DNA of 64,000 bases, from contig JADJXV010000007.1 in assembly GCA_016720145.1 (NCBI GenBank), positions 186,001-250,000 of the forward strand. The letters are read 5' to 3'. The stretch's first letter is position 1. Each line of letters starts with the position of its first letter. The translations under genes were made by a program, and so were the position numbers. Source of the DNA: Ignavibacteria bacterium. GTDB taxonomy: Bacteria; Bacteroidota; Ignavibacteria; Kapaibacteriales; UBA961. A model generated the notes under the pieces. The model was not told the DNA's origin. It was given only the letters and a program-made list of their open reading frames with translations, and searched no databases. Below, one piece after another: positions 53,516 to 63,565 of the stretch.

Positions 53516-56500
53516 ATGCAACGTTGGTTTCGTTTAAGCACTCTAATTATTGCGTTCGCCCTATGTGTCAGTTCGGGGTTTGCGCAACAAAAACCTCGTG
53601 TGCAGGTTGCAGGACGAATAGCCCCTAATGAGGTGCGGATATTTTTACAGGACAGTGTGTATCAAATAAGTGGTACATACACTGTAGCCGGAACATTAAT
53701 TATTGAACCGGGTACGGAAGTTATATTCTTTGATAACGGCCGACTTATAGATTCGGTTGGTGGTCGAATTATAGCTGATAGTAGGTTAAGCGCGGCATAT
53801 AATGGTACATCGCCGACGTCAATTGGTTTGCTTGAGTACAATGATATGAGATATTTTCTCAGTTCATCTGTGGTGCAAGAGACAAATTACAATGAAGCTA
53901 CCATACAAGGTACACTGAGTTATCCAGGTAATTTTGGTAATCCTGGAAACTATGGTAAATACAACTATATTTTTAATGTAGTTCTGGATACTATTACTAA
54001 AAAGTTAGAAAATCTTGTAAGTGGCTCAAGTTTACCGTCCCCATCTTCTGGTAAAATTATCGTATCTCCAATGAGGGCAATAATGTTCTCATCGGCGAGA
54101 CTTTGGTCTACTGATGATATCATTCGTTTTCAGCCTTGGAGAAGGTTATATGGGGTTACTCCAAATATCCCAGTTAGTGGCGCTACGAGAAGAATAGTAT
54201 TTAGAGGGCAACCAATTAATGATTATTCTCGTGAATGGGGTCACATAATTATTATGCCGGGAGCAAGAGCTGCGTTTTTTAGAGATGTAGACTTCAAAGA
54301 TTTTAGAAAAGATACGACGGTCGATAAAAAATATTTATATGACACAGCTGGTGTAGCTTTAGCGGTTCAATCATCAATATTGCAGTTGAATGATGAAATG
54401 AATAAGTTGACAAATGGTGCTGGTGGTGCATTAACAAGTTTCTCAGAAAGAACGTGGTTGTTGAACTGTACGTTTACAAACAACATAGCACGTTATCGTG
54501 CGGGTGCGTTGCAACTTTTACAAGCTCCTCGTGGGGCTGGTGTCTATCCTGACACAACTGGTTTGAATATTACAAGACAGGTGTTTCAAGATAAAAACCC
54601 GTCTTTAACTGAGAGTAATGGAAGTACTATTGATCAGAATGTAATATCACTAAGTGAACTTGACAGATCAGTAGCTGAGCCGGCTGTTTCAATGTCAGAT
54701 TCTAGGAGACAGTTGGTTGATGATGCACGTTTAGCTGTTTATCACGGTCGAATAAGACAATTGACATTTGATAATAACAGAGCGTTGCTTTCTGATGTAG
54801 ACACATTGAGAATTAATGGAAATAGAGTAGTTACTGATACTAATAGAGTCGCTGTATTGCGCAATAGTGCATGGAATAACGAAGCTTTTGGTGGTGCTTT
54901 ATTAATATCGGGTCGCGATCAGGATGAAAATAGAAAAATTGAAATAGGTTTAGGTGTAAATGATAGTATTAGGACTGCAGTGGGTCCATTTGGATTTGTA
55001 AGTTTTGGAAGTAAAGATTTTATAACATTTACAAATAATTATGTACTTAACCGCCAGTCATCACCTTATTCTCGTGGTGCTAAAGGTGGTGCGTTATATA
55101 TTGGTAAATATACATCAATAGTGCTGAATGGTTCTTTTAGAAATAATTATTCTGAAACACCATATCAAATTAATAGCAATAGTGAACAATATTCATTAGG
55201 TGGTGCTATTTTTCACGAAAATACTCTTGGTAGGTTGCAGTTACGAGGCAGCCCAAGTTTAGCTACTGAATTTCTAAATAATAGAGCAGGTTCTGGTGGG
55301 GCTGTGTATTGCGATGGAAATTCAGATCCGCGTCCTTCACCAATAATTGGTGGGTCGGATGTTACAAATCCAAGAATTCGTGATTATGGTCGAAGGATGA
55401 CATTTGAAAATAATACAGCTATAGCTCACGGTGGAGCAGTATATACTAAAAGAAATTTAACTGTATATGGCGCTGGTGGATTTATTAATGATTTGCCGCT
55501 TGCTCAAGCATATGGAACTGGATTTAGTGTGAGATTTGCCAATAATACCGCTGGGTATTCTGGTGGTGCGTTAGCAGTTCATTTACCAAGTATTGAACCT
55601 CCTGTTCCTATCGAACAACGATATATTAGATTGGTAAGAGCTGAGTTTAAGGATAATACAGTTGGTCAGTTGCCTGCTAGCTCAAGTTTGGAAATCGTCA
55701 AACAAATTCAAGGTGGTGGTGCTGTTTATTCTAAGAATGGCGATTTAAATGTTATAAAAGGTGTAGAGTTTAGTAATAATCGTGCATTCAATAGTAATGG
55801 TGGTGCAGTTGCGATGGTTCATCCTCGTACTTCATCTAGAAGATTCTTTATAAGTGATGCAGATGAGTTAATGTTGTTGCCTAATGGTACAGCAATAGGG
55901 TATATGTCAAATGACAGTTTATATGATAATAGAAGAAAAACAGCAGTATCAGCTGATGTGAGAAGCCTTACAAGATTTTATAATAACATAGCTGAGCCAA
56001 ATCCTGATGCTAGACTTCAAGGAAGCGGTACAACGCAAATGTCAGCAAATAGTATTGATATTAAAAGATTTCATCCTGGATTTATAAGAGATGTACTAGG
56101 AAATGGATTGAGAGAAAATGGTGTTGGATTAGGTGGTGCTATCTATATTTTGGATAGTGTAACTCCTCAAAGAAGATTCCGTGCAGACTCTATATTTTTA
56201 AATAGAGTTCGTATACAAAACAATACAGCTTATACAGGATCTGCTGTCTATTCTGATAATTACGATTTAAAAGTTGTACTAACAAGATGTTTAGTAACTT
56301 CAAATAAATCTACATCGCCAGTTGGTAGAACGCAAGATGTTGTAGGAGGTCCTTATGTAACTCCCGATAATCCTGCTTCTAGCGATTTGGCGGGTGCTAC
56401 ATTCTATGGTGAAATAATTGGCCCTATTCCATGGACATCTTTCAATATAGCGGCAAACTCCATTTATGATAATGATGCTAGGTTTATTATAAGATTACCA

Positions 56501-59500
56501 GATGCGCCTAACTCGAAAAGCGTTCTTTCTGGTGGAACTGGTGTTGGTTTCGGTGGCGTTGATACGTTAAGAGGTAATTACTGGGGAAAAACAGAAGGAA
56601 ATATTTCTACTGTGATTAAAACAAGTCAACCAGTTCCATCACCAAATGGTGGTGTGCAAGAAACGTTTTTTATTCAAGGAAATGGCAAAACGCACATGCG
56701 TTTTTTACGAGCTAACAGATCGGATGACACACAGCAAGGACCTTTTGAACAAAATGGATTCCCTGGATATGTTTATACTGCAATCCAAATTGGAAAAATT
56801 CCTGATACACTGTTAATGGCAGGAAGAATATATGATTTCTTCGATAAAGGTACGGACATGAAAACTGCAGACTATTCTTTTAGAAGAATGTCTCCGATTG
56901 AAGATTTTTCTGTAGGAATACCTCCAAAATTACAGCGTTATTCGAATGCTACAAAAGCATCAAACAATAAATATGTAAGAAGACTTACAAGAGATCCGTT
57001 TAGTACAGATTCTTTAAACTATGCAACTGGTCAAGAAAATATTTTGTGGAGACAATTAAGAAGGTTGCAAACAGAATTTGCTCCAGACTATAGAACTGGA
57101 GAGTTGGCACATCCTATTGGTTACCCTCTTTTCTTAGAGGCTAGAGCTAAATATCAAGGTGAGGATATTTACCAAAATAATGATGATCAAACGACAAAAA
57201 ATACATCTACCTTCTTTGTTATTAATGACTCTACTGGTGACTATATCAGAATTAATATGAGTCAATTTACTGATATTCAAACATTAAATAATGATGGAGT
57301 ATATCCTAAGGAAATTTTAAGAGGCAGAGTTGATTTTGTTTTAGATTCTGTCGAAAGAACTGGTACTAGTGCACGTGTTCGAAGAACTTATGAGGGGTTA
57401 TATAATTTTGGTGGAACTGAAACATTATTGCCTAGACTCGCAGATTCAGCATTTAATGAAGATATATCGGCATTTGGTGGACGAAGATATGAATTAACAA
57501 TGTCTCCCGCACTAAATAGAAGAGGAGTGTTATATGGAAACGGTCAGGCAGTAGTTTATTCAAATAGACCAAATATGCCCGCATCATTAGCAAGTGGTTT
57601 AGATACAATTGTGTCTTATTTTGCTGGAGAAAGATGGAATTCTTTACCTGTAAGACCGGGTGATTATGTAAGAGTAATTTCTCGTACAGTTCTATGGAGA
57701 GATGGTGTCGATACAGCTATAGATAAAGGTCTAGGCTTCAGAATAGGTACATCAACCCCACCTCCTGTTTTTACTGGTAATAAGATAGCTTTAGAGAATC
57801 CTAAAGTAAGTCCTCAATACTTCTCATCTTATAAAAATAAAATATATTTATCAGAGGATGAAAAGTATAATAAAGCTCCAAATCCGAATATTCGTACGAG
57901 AGATTCTATCTTTGTTATATCAGCGATTGATTCAAACTTAATGTATGATCCTCGTTGGGCTATGGATATTGATTCATCTGGTAATATGCGTTCGGATACT
58001 TTGTTTAAGCGATATAACCAATTAGAATTATCTTGGTATCCATTATACGTAGGTCAATTTGGAGATACAATTCGTGATATTTTTCCAAATAAGCTTACTG
58101 CTCTACGTAGATGGATTAAAGCAGATACGATCTGGCCGACGAGAGGAACAACCACAAGAACTTCAAATCCCGTATATTTTGGAGCGCGAGGTGTGATTGA
58201 GTTGAAAGGTACCCCTTCTAATCCTTATGTCGTTCCTGGTGGTGAATGGATGGAAGTGGTGGCTAAAAATTATGCACCTACAGTAAGAACAGTAGATGCA
58301 TTAAAAGGGATTGCATTAAATCCAGCAGATAGTTTATTTATAGCAGATACTTTATCAAAATTTATTTATTTGTACCCATCATATTTCCATGCACAAAGAT
58401 ATGATGATACTTTATTAAGTGCTCCAAGAAATGCTCGCTTTTTGAATCAAGATACCTTAAATTACGGATCATCAGATTCGTCGGTATATAGATTTATGAT
58501 TTTTGTAACAGATAGTTTTCCTGTATTTTCAAGAATAGAAAGATCAAGTGCAAATTGTCAGCTCGGTACACAATCATTACTTGTTGCTAGTGTTACAGAT
58601 AAATTGAGATTTTACGTTGATTTTAATACAGATGATGAAAGAGAAGATTCAATTGCAGCCAATAACGAAGGATGGGATTTTAAATATGGTAAAACATCCT
58701 ATGCTTTCTTATCAAAATCAATTCGAACAACGCCGCATGATACTGCCATAGATGAATTATACCAATTAAAACCGAATTGGATGGCAGATCAGTATATGTA
58801 TGTTGAAGGTTCAGATACATCAAGAGATGTATTTGCAAATGATTTTACAACAAAAGGTGTGGTTAATATAAGAATCCCGAGAACGCAAGCTTTAGGTTTG
58901 TTAAAACCAGGAAGTGTTGCAGATCAAGCAAATGGGGCTCTCAATACAGATACAATTATAACAATGGTAGCTAATGATGGCCATACTGGAATAAGTTATT
59001 TAACGAAGAAAGTTTTTGTTAATATATCTCCTACAATTACTACTACAACATTAGATCGTGCAAAAGAAGATGTTGATTATAATATAGATCTTTTGAATAG
59101 ACCTCGTAAAATAACCTATTCTGATCCAAACTTTGGTCAAGCTCAAACATTTAGATTGCTTTATTCAACAGATCCTGATACTACAATAGCAAAAGATCCT
59201 TGTTTTTCAGAAGCAGGTGTTTGGGATGTACGTGATATTAAGAAAACTCCAAAGTGGTTAAAAATTAATTCTGTTAGTGGTCTTTTATATGGAACTCCGG
59301 GAGTAAAAGATGCTCCACATACAGAAGCATTAGGAAATGCTGATACAGTAACTGTCGTCTTAACTGATGCTGGTGGATTGACAGATGTCAAGGTATTAAT
59401 ATTAAATACAGACTCTACTAATCATTCCCCAAAACTTTTAGCAGCACCAGTTGTAAGGTGTATAGGTCAAGGTGATACTTACTTAGATACATTATTAGCT

Positions 59501-60676
59501 TTAGATTTAGATTTATTCCGAGAAAAACCATTATGGGATAATTCTTCAAAATATGATCCTATTTTGGAAACAATTAAAATATCGGTAATTTCTCCAGTAG
59601 GTACAAATTTAGTAATTGAGCCAGCTTCAATTACAGGTACGAAGTCTGATACATTACAAAAATTAGTTATCAAATCAAATGGTCCTTTAACAATTAATCC
59701 TGCGGACATAAAAGATGGAAAGGTAACTATAAAAATTCAGATTACGGATGATGAAATAACCAAAATATTAGAATACAAGATAAACGTTTCTGAAGCTACT
59801 GACTTTATAGTTCCTATTACAGTTGCGAATAATGATGTACGTGGAGCATTCCAAGTACTTTATTTTGGAACTGCAAAAAATGCAACTACCGGTGAAAAGA
59901 CAGGAGAGATTGGTAAATTAGATTCTAATTATTGTGAATATGAATTACCACCTGTACCACCAAGAGATGTATTTGATGCTAGATGGACAATTGCATTAAC
60001 TAATGGTATAATAAGGAATATATTCCCACAAGCAGTTCCAAGAGATAATAATGTTGCAATTTATAAAGCAAGATTCCAAGCTGGTTTCATTTCAAATGGT
60101 AGTTCATCGGCTTATCCTGTTACAATTACATGGGATAGATCAGATGTTCCATCAAGAACAGATAATGCAAAAAATCCTAGTGGTGCATCGTGGTGGATTG
60201 CAGATAATACTTCTAACGGTCAGTTCTTTAAGTATAATATGAATACAGGTATTGGACGTAATTCAGCAACGATTATAGATTATTCAGCGACTGGAACTAA
60301 ATCTACTATTAGAGTAAATAAAGATGATATTGATGGTTTTATCATTACATATGATTTTACTAGTGCAGTAGAAGAGCAACCAGTAGCTGGTATGCCAGTA
60401 GCGTTTGAATTAAGTGAAGCAAGACCTAATCCTTTTGATAATTCTACTAGCGTTATTGTTGGTGTGCCAACATCGGCTAATGTTAATATTGAAGTATATG
60501 ACGCTATGGGATCTAAAGTATCTACCTTAGCAAATAGATTCTATACTTCAGGTAGATATGAACTAACATGGAACTCAAAATCAGACAATGGTGCTGATTT
60601 AACGAGTGGTGTATATTTTGTTAAAATGACTGCAGGTGCATTCAGTACAACACAAAGATTAATGCTTGTGAAATAA
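53516..60676 (+). CDS. Giant secreted beta-helix-like surface protein with T9SS sorting domain
   Basis: 2,386 residues. A signal peptide (LSTLIIAFALCVSSGFAQQ) leads into a region of about 300-920 with at least nine spaced motifs of the type F-x-N-N-x-A followed by GGA[VIL], such as MTFENNTAIAHGGAVY (about 628) and VRFANNTAGYSGGAL (about 671). These resemble the repeats of chlamydial polymorphic membrane proteins and parallel beta-helix proteins. The middle holds unclassified and immunoglobulin/cadherin-like parts (LLYGTPGVKDAPHTEALG, VTVVLTDAGGLTDVKV). The last ~80 residues (EARPNPFDNSTSVIVGVP to GVYFVKMTAG) form a type A T9SS sorting domain. GGAGG (53507-53511) supports the start. The ligand is unknown. 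Confidence 0.9.
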   Translation: MQRWFRLSTLIIAFALCVSSGFAQQKPRVQVAGRIAPNEVRIFLQDSVYQISGTYTVAGTLIIEPGTEVIFFDNGRLIDSVGGRIIADSRLSAAYNGTSPTSIGLLEYNDMRYFLSSSVVQETNYNEATIQGTLSYPGNFGNPGNYGKYNYIFNVVLDTITKKLENLVSGSSLPSPSSGKIIVSPMRAIMFSSARLWSTDDIIRFQPWRRLYGVTPNIPVSGATRRIVFRGQPINDYSREWGHIIIMPGARAAFFRDVDFKDFRKDTTVDKKYLYDTAGVALAVQSSILQLNDEMNKLTNGAGGALTSFSERTWLLNCTFTNNIARYRAGALQLLQAPRGAGVYPDTTGLNITRQVFQDKNPSLTESNGSTIDQNVISLSELDRSVAEPAVSMSDSRRQLVDDARLAVYHGRIRQLTFDNNRALLSDVDTLRINGNRVVTDTNRVAVLRNSAWNNEAFGGALLISGRDQDENRKIEIGLGVNDSIRTAVGPFGFVSFGSKDFITFTNNYVLNRQSSPYSRGAKGGALYIGKYTSIVLNGSFRNNYSETPYQINSNSEQYSLGGAIFHENTLGRLQLRGSPSLATEFLNNRAGSGGAVYCDGNSDPRPSPIIGGSDVTNPRIRDYGRRMTFENNTAIAHGGAVYTKRNLTVYGAGGFINDLPLAQAYGTGFSVRFANNTAGYSGGALAVHLPSIEPPVPIEQRYIRLVRAEFKDNTVGQLPASSSLEIVKQIQGGGAVYSKNGDLNVIKGVEFSNNRAFNSNGGAVAMVHPRTSSRRFFISDADELMLLPNGTAIGYMSNDSLYDNRRKTAVSADVRSLTRFYNNIAEPNPDARLQGSGTTQMSANSIDIKRFHPGFIRDVLGNGLRENGVGLGGAIYILDSVTPQRRFRADSIFLNRVRIQNNTAYTGSAVYSDNYDLKVVLTRCLVTSNKSTSPVGRTQDVVGGPYVTPDNPASSDLAGATFYGEIIGPIPWTSFNIAANSIYDNDARFIIRLPDAPNSKSVLSGGTGVGFGGVDTLRGNYWGKTEGNISTVIKTSQPVPSPNGGVQETFFIQGNGKTHMRFLRANRSDDTQQGPFEQNGFPGYVYTAIQIGKIPDTLLMAGRIYDFFDKGTDMKTADYSFRRMSPIEDFSVGIPPKLQRYSNATKASNNKYVRRLTRDPFSTDSLNYATGQENILWRQLRRLQTEFAPDYRTGELAHPIGYPLFLEARAKYQGEDIYQNNDDQTTKNTSTFFVINDSTGDYIRINMSQFTDIQTLNNDGVYPKEILRGRVDFVLDSVERTGTSARVRRTYEGLYNFGGTETLLPRLADSAFNEDISAFGGRRYELTMSPALNRRGVLYGNGQAVVYSNRPNMPASLASGLDTIVSYFAGERWNSLPVRPGDYVRVISRTVLWRDGVDTAIDKGLGFRIGTSTPPPVFTGNKIALENPKVSPQYFSSYKNKIYLSEDEKYNKAPNPNIRTRDSIFVISAIDSNLMYDPRWAMDIDSSGNMRSDTLFKRYNQLELSWYPLYVGQFGDTIRDIFPNKLTALRRWIKADTIWPTRGTTTRTSNPVYFGARGVIELKGTPSNPYVVPGGEWMEVVAKNYAPTVRTVDALKGIALNPADSLFIADTLSKFIYLYPSYFHAQRYDDTLLSAPRNARFLNQDTLNYGSSDSSVYRFMIFVTDSFPVFSRIERSSANCQLGTQSLLVASVTDKLRFYVDFNTDDEREDSIAANNEGWDFKYGKTSYAFLSKSIRTTPHDTAIDELYQLKPNWMADQYMYVEGSDTSRDVFANDFTTKGVVNIRIPRTQALGLLKPGSVADQANGALNTDTIITMVANDGHTGISYLTKKVFVNISPTITTTTLDRAKEDVDYNIDLLNRPRKITYSDPNFGQAQTFRLLYSTDPDTTIAKDPCFSEAGVWDVRDIKKTPKWLKINSVSGLLYGTPGVKDAPHTEALGNADTVTVVLTDAGGLTDVKVLILNTDSTNHSPKLLAAPVVRCIGQGDTYLDTLLALDLDLFREKPLWDNSSKYDPILETIKISVISPVGTNLVIEPASITGTKSDTLQKLVIKSNGPLTINPADIKDGKVTIKIQITDDEITKILEYKINVSEATDFIVPITVANNDVRGAFQVLYFGTAKNATTGEKTGEIGKLDSNYCEYELPPVPPRDVFDARWTIALTNGIIRNIFPQAVPRDNNVAIYKARFQAGFISNGSSSAYPVTITWDRSDVPSRTDNAKNPSGASWWIADNTSNGQFFKYNMNTGIGRNSATIIDYSATGTKSTIRVNKDDIDGFIITYDFTSAVEEQPVAGMPVAFELSEARPNPFDNSTSVIVGVPTSANVNIEVYDAMGSKVSTLANRFYTSGRYELTWNSKSDNGADLTSGVYFVKMTAGAFSTTQRLMLVK

Positions 60677-60682
60677 CATATT

Positions 60683-60713
60683 AATGGTCGACTATCCAAA
60701 GTAGTCGACCATT
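60683..60713 (+). terminator. Hairpin terminator after the giant surface gene
   Basis: Perfect stem ATGGTCGACTA (60684-60694) with TAGTCGACCAT (60702-60712), extended by one A-T pair, with a TCCAAAG loop. Only TTATAA follows rather than a long T run, so termination may be partial and allow transcription into the next gene. Confidence 0.65.
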
Positions 60714-60763
60714 TATAAACCAACGTGAAAAATTATTTTAGAACAAAAACATCAGGAGTCTCT

Positions 60764-63565
60764 ATGAATTATAGAAATATATTTTCAGCGTTGATAGCAT
60801 TTACAATTTTAGTTGTGCTTTCATCGCCGCAATTGGAAGCGCAAAGAATTTATGATGAATTCGATGCGCCAGTAATAAACTCAGGTAAACTATATATGGA
60901 TTATAGTACTTCACCTGTTTCATTCTCTGATAGATATATCGGACCATCATTGGTGAACAATTCACCATATTTAGAAAATACGAATTCTTCCAGGGTTATA
61001 ATACCAGTAACTGCAGCTGATTATGATGCAGGGATGTTTCCTGTAGTATTGCCATTTACTATACAGTATAATGGTACTACTTATCCTGCTAATTCTAGTT
61101 TATGGGTTTCGGTTAATGGATTTGTTCAAGTAGGATCTGTATCAAATCCTTATCCATCATACTCAGGAAATAATTCTGCTGATATGTTTTCTGCCAACAC
61201 TTCATTACCTGCAAATATCATAGCTCCATATTGGGGAAATCACAGTTATCAAACATCTGTTGTTGGAAAAGAATCTGAATTATCTTGGCAAGTTTATGAT
61301 GCTTTACCAAAAAGAAGAATAGTAATTCAATGGAAAAACCTAAGTGTTAATATAAAAGGTATACCAAGTGATTTGACTAGTTTAGCAAATTTCCAATTAA
61401 TACTTTGGGAAAGACAAGTTCCAACATCATTTGATGCTTTACCAGGTTCGGTTAACACGCAAAATGATATTGATTTCTCCTATGGAAATTTTGGAGGTAA
61501 TGGATCAGTAGACCCTAGTTACTATAATGGAGCAAGTGTTGGACTTAAAGGTTCTAATGGTATATATTTGAATGGGTTAACATATAATAACCCTGCTTTA
61601 GCCAAAACATCAACTATACAAACTTCATTTTGGACTCCATCGGGTTCTACATCATCTAAAATTAGATTTGAAACTTATCAAAGAAGTTTAGCAATAAATC
61701 CAAGATATTTTGAATCGAAGTTGGTTCCATTTGTTGGAGTACCGCCATTAAGAACTGATAGAGATGACGGTTATTATCGTGTTGATTTAAGTGCTTTGAA
61801 TTTTAATTTTAACTTTCAAGGATTAAAACAACCTAGTTTATGGATAAATGTTAATGGATTTGTTTCATTCCAAAGTCCTGATCAATCATCTATAGCTAAT
61901 GATCAAGCTACAGGAATGTTTACTTACAGCTCATCATATCCTAATAATGTTGTTGCACCTTTCTGGGGTGATCATTATTTAAGAAATCCAGGAGAACTAG
62001 CTGTGCCTTCTGCAAACGGTCAATATTTGGCATCAGAGATATCCTATATAGTATTAGGATCATATCCAACGAGAAGATTAGTTGTACAATGGAAAAATCT
62101 TAATATAATGGACGAAACACTTCCTTCTAGTACAGGTAATTTCCAAGCAATATTTTATGAAGGAGTGGATGACAGATATCCTGATAATTTTGCTGGTGGT
62201 ATTGAATTTGCATATGGTGATGTTGGAAATAATCCAGGAACTACATTAACTACAGTATCTTATAAAAATGCATCAGTAGGTTTAAAAGGTTCTGCGAATG
62301 GATTGTCTACTACAAAAAGTGACTTTATAAATGGGTTAACCTATGATAATATAGCAATATCGTTTACTAGTGAACAATTAACACAAGGTTGGAGACCTTC
62401 CGGTGGAAGCAATAGTGGAGAAGGTAGAAGAATATTCTTTAGATCAATTCCACGATTCTTAACTCCAAATTGGGGTGATGGAGATGCTGACTTATCTCAG
62501 ATAAGAACTAGAAAACATGCCGGTATGATTCAAAATAGATTTGTAACTGTAAATGATGCACGTCTTGTTTTAAGATGGTTGGTACAAGATAAATCATTAT
62601 CAGATAGTCTAAGAAAAGATACTCTTAGATTAGGTAATAATTATCATGCTGATGTTAATCATAACGGTAGATATTATTATTCCTCAAGGACTTATGATAA
62701 TCTTAAAGATACTATTCAATATAAAAGAACTATAGATGTTGATACATTCGGAGTTAGAGTTCGAAGAGATTCTGCTGAAAGTTTAGCAGGATTACCACCT
62801 GACGCTGGTCCATTACGTCTAATATACTATGAAGCTAATGGTCAAGATGCTGCATGGATTTTACGATATATTGCCGGTGGCATTTCTTCATTACCTTGGA
62901 TAATTGATACATTAACAGTTAAAGGAAAAGCAACTATCGAGCAAAAATATGCAGATAATATTGATTTTAATAGTGTTTGCAAAATATCAGATAATACATA
63001 TAAAATACCTATGTATATCAACGGTATATCAAACCAACCTTTAAGTATAGATTTTGATGTTGATGGAACAATATTAGATGTACAACCTGTACAAAGCCAA
63101 GATAATCAAATTATATCAAGCTTTAATGATAATAAAGTTGTTATTGCTGCTAATGGTAAATTTGATCAATCAACACCGATTGCATATTTGATAATCAAGA
63201 CTGACAATGACAAAATTCAAACTTCAAAAATTGAATTTAATGAAAATATTAGATCCCCTAAATCAATGATTTTAGAAAACTCAGATCTATTAACTTCTGT
63301 TATCAATGTAGCTCCTAATCCATTAATTAATTCAGCAAGTATTGTATTGAATCTTCCAAGTTCTGGTCAATACACAGTTCAAATTAGTGACTTGTTGGGT
63401 AATACTATAAAATCTTATCCAAAAAGTAATTTTAATAAAGGATTGCAATCTATTGAATTTCAAGCTGTAGACGAGAATAATAATGTTTTACCTACGGGAC
63501 TATATATTGTTAAAATTGTAGGTGAAGATATATCAGCAGTATCTAAATTCCAAATCATTCGCTAA
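60764..63565 (+). CDS. Secreted protein with duplicated domain, dockerin- and cohesin-like parts, T9SS sorting domain
   Basis: 933 residues from the ATG at 60764, which has AGGAG five bases before it and opens a signal peptide (IFSALIAFTILVVLSSP). The frame also has an ATG at 60725. Two copies of one ~270-residue domain follow (SVNGFVQVG...PYWGNH...RRIVIQWKNL and NVNGFVSFQ...PFWGDH...RRLVVQWKNL, each ending with ASVGLKGS and NGLTYNN/NGLTYDN). Next come dockerin-type halves (VNDARLVLRWL with HADVNHNG; NGQDAAWILRYIAGG), a cohesin-like beta domain, and a C-terminal T9SS sorting domain (NVAPNPLINSASIVL, GLYIVKIVGED). Ligand unknown. Confidence 0.88.
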   Translation: MNYRNIFSALIAFTILVVLSSPQLEAQRIYDEFDAPVINSGKLYMDYSTSPVSFSDRYIGPSLVNNSPYLENTNSSRVIIPVTAADYDAGMFPVVLPFTIQYNGTTYPANSSLWVSVNGFVQVGSVSNPYPSYSGNNSADMFSANTSLPANIIAPYWGNHSYQTSVVGKESELSWQVYDALPKRRIVIQWKNLSVNIKGIPSDLTSLANFQLILWERQVPTSFDALPGSVNTQNDIDFSYGNFGGNGSVDPSYYNGASVGLKGSNGIYLNGLTYNNPALAKTSTIQTSFWTPSGSTSSKIRFETYQRSLAINPRYFESKLVPFVGVPPLRTDRDDGYYRVDLSALNFNFNFQGLKQPSLWINVNGFVSFQSPDQSSIANDQATGMFTYSSSYPNNVVAPFWGDHYLRNPGELAVPSANGQYLASEISYIVLGSYPTRRLVVQWKNLNIMDETLPSSTGNFQAIFYEGVDDRYPDNFAGGIEFAYGDVGNNPGTTLTTVSYKNASVGLKGSANGLSTTKSDFINGLTYDNIAISFTSEQLTQGWRPSGGSNSGEGRRIFFRSIPRFLTPNWGDGDADLSQIRTRKHAGMIQNRFVTVNDARLVLRWLVQDKSLSDSLRKDTLRLGNNYHADVNHNGRYYYSSRTYDNLKDTIQYKRTIDVDTFGVRVRRDSAESLAGLPPDAGPLRLIYYEANGQDAAWILRYIAGGISSLPWIIDTLTVKGKATIEQKYADNIDFNSVCKISDNTYKIPMYINGISNQPLSIDFDVDGTILDVQPVQSQDNQIISSFNDNKVVIAANGKFDQSTPIAYLIIKTDNDKIQTSKIEFNENIRSPKSMILENSDLLTSVINVAPNPLINSASIVLNLPSSGQYTVQISDLLGNTIKSYPKSNFNKGLQSIEFQAVDENNNVLPTGLYIVKIVGEDISAVSKFQIIR

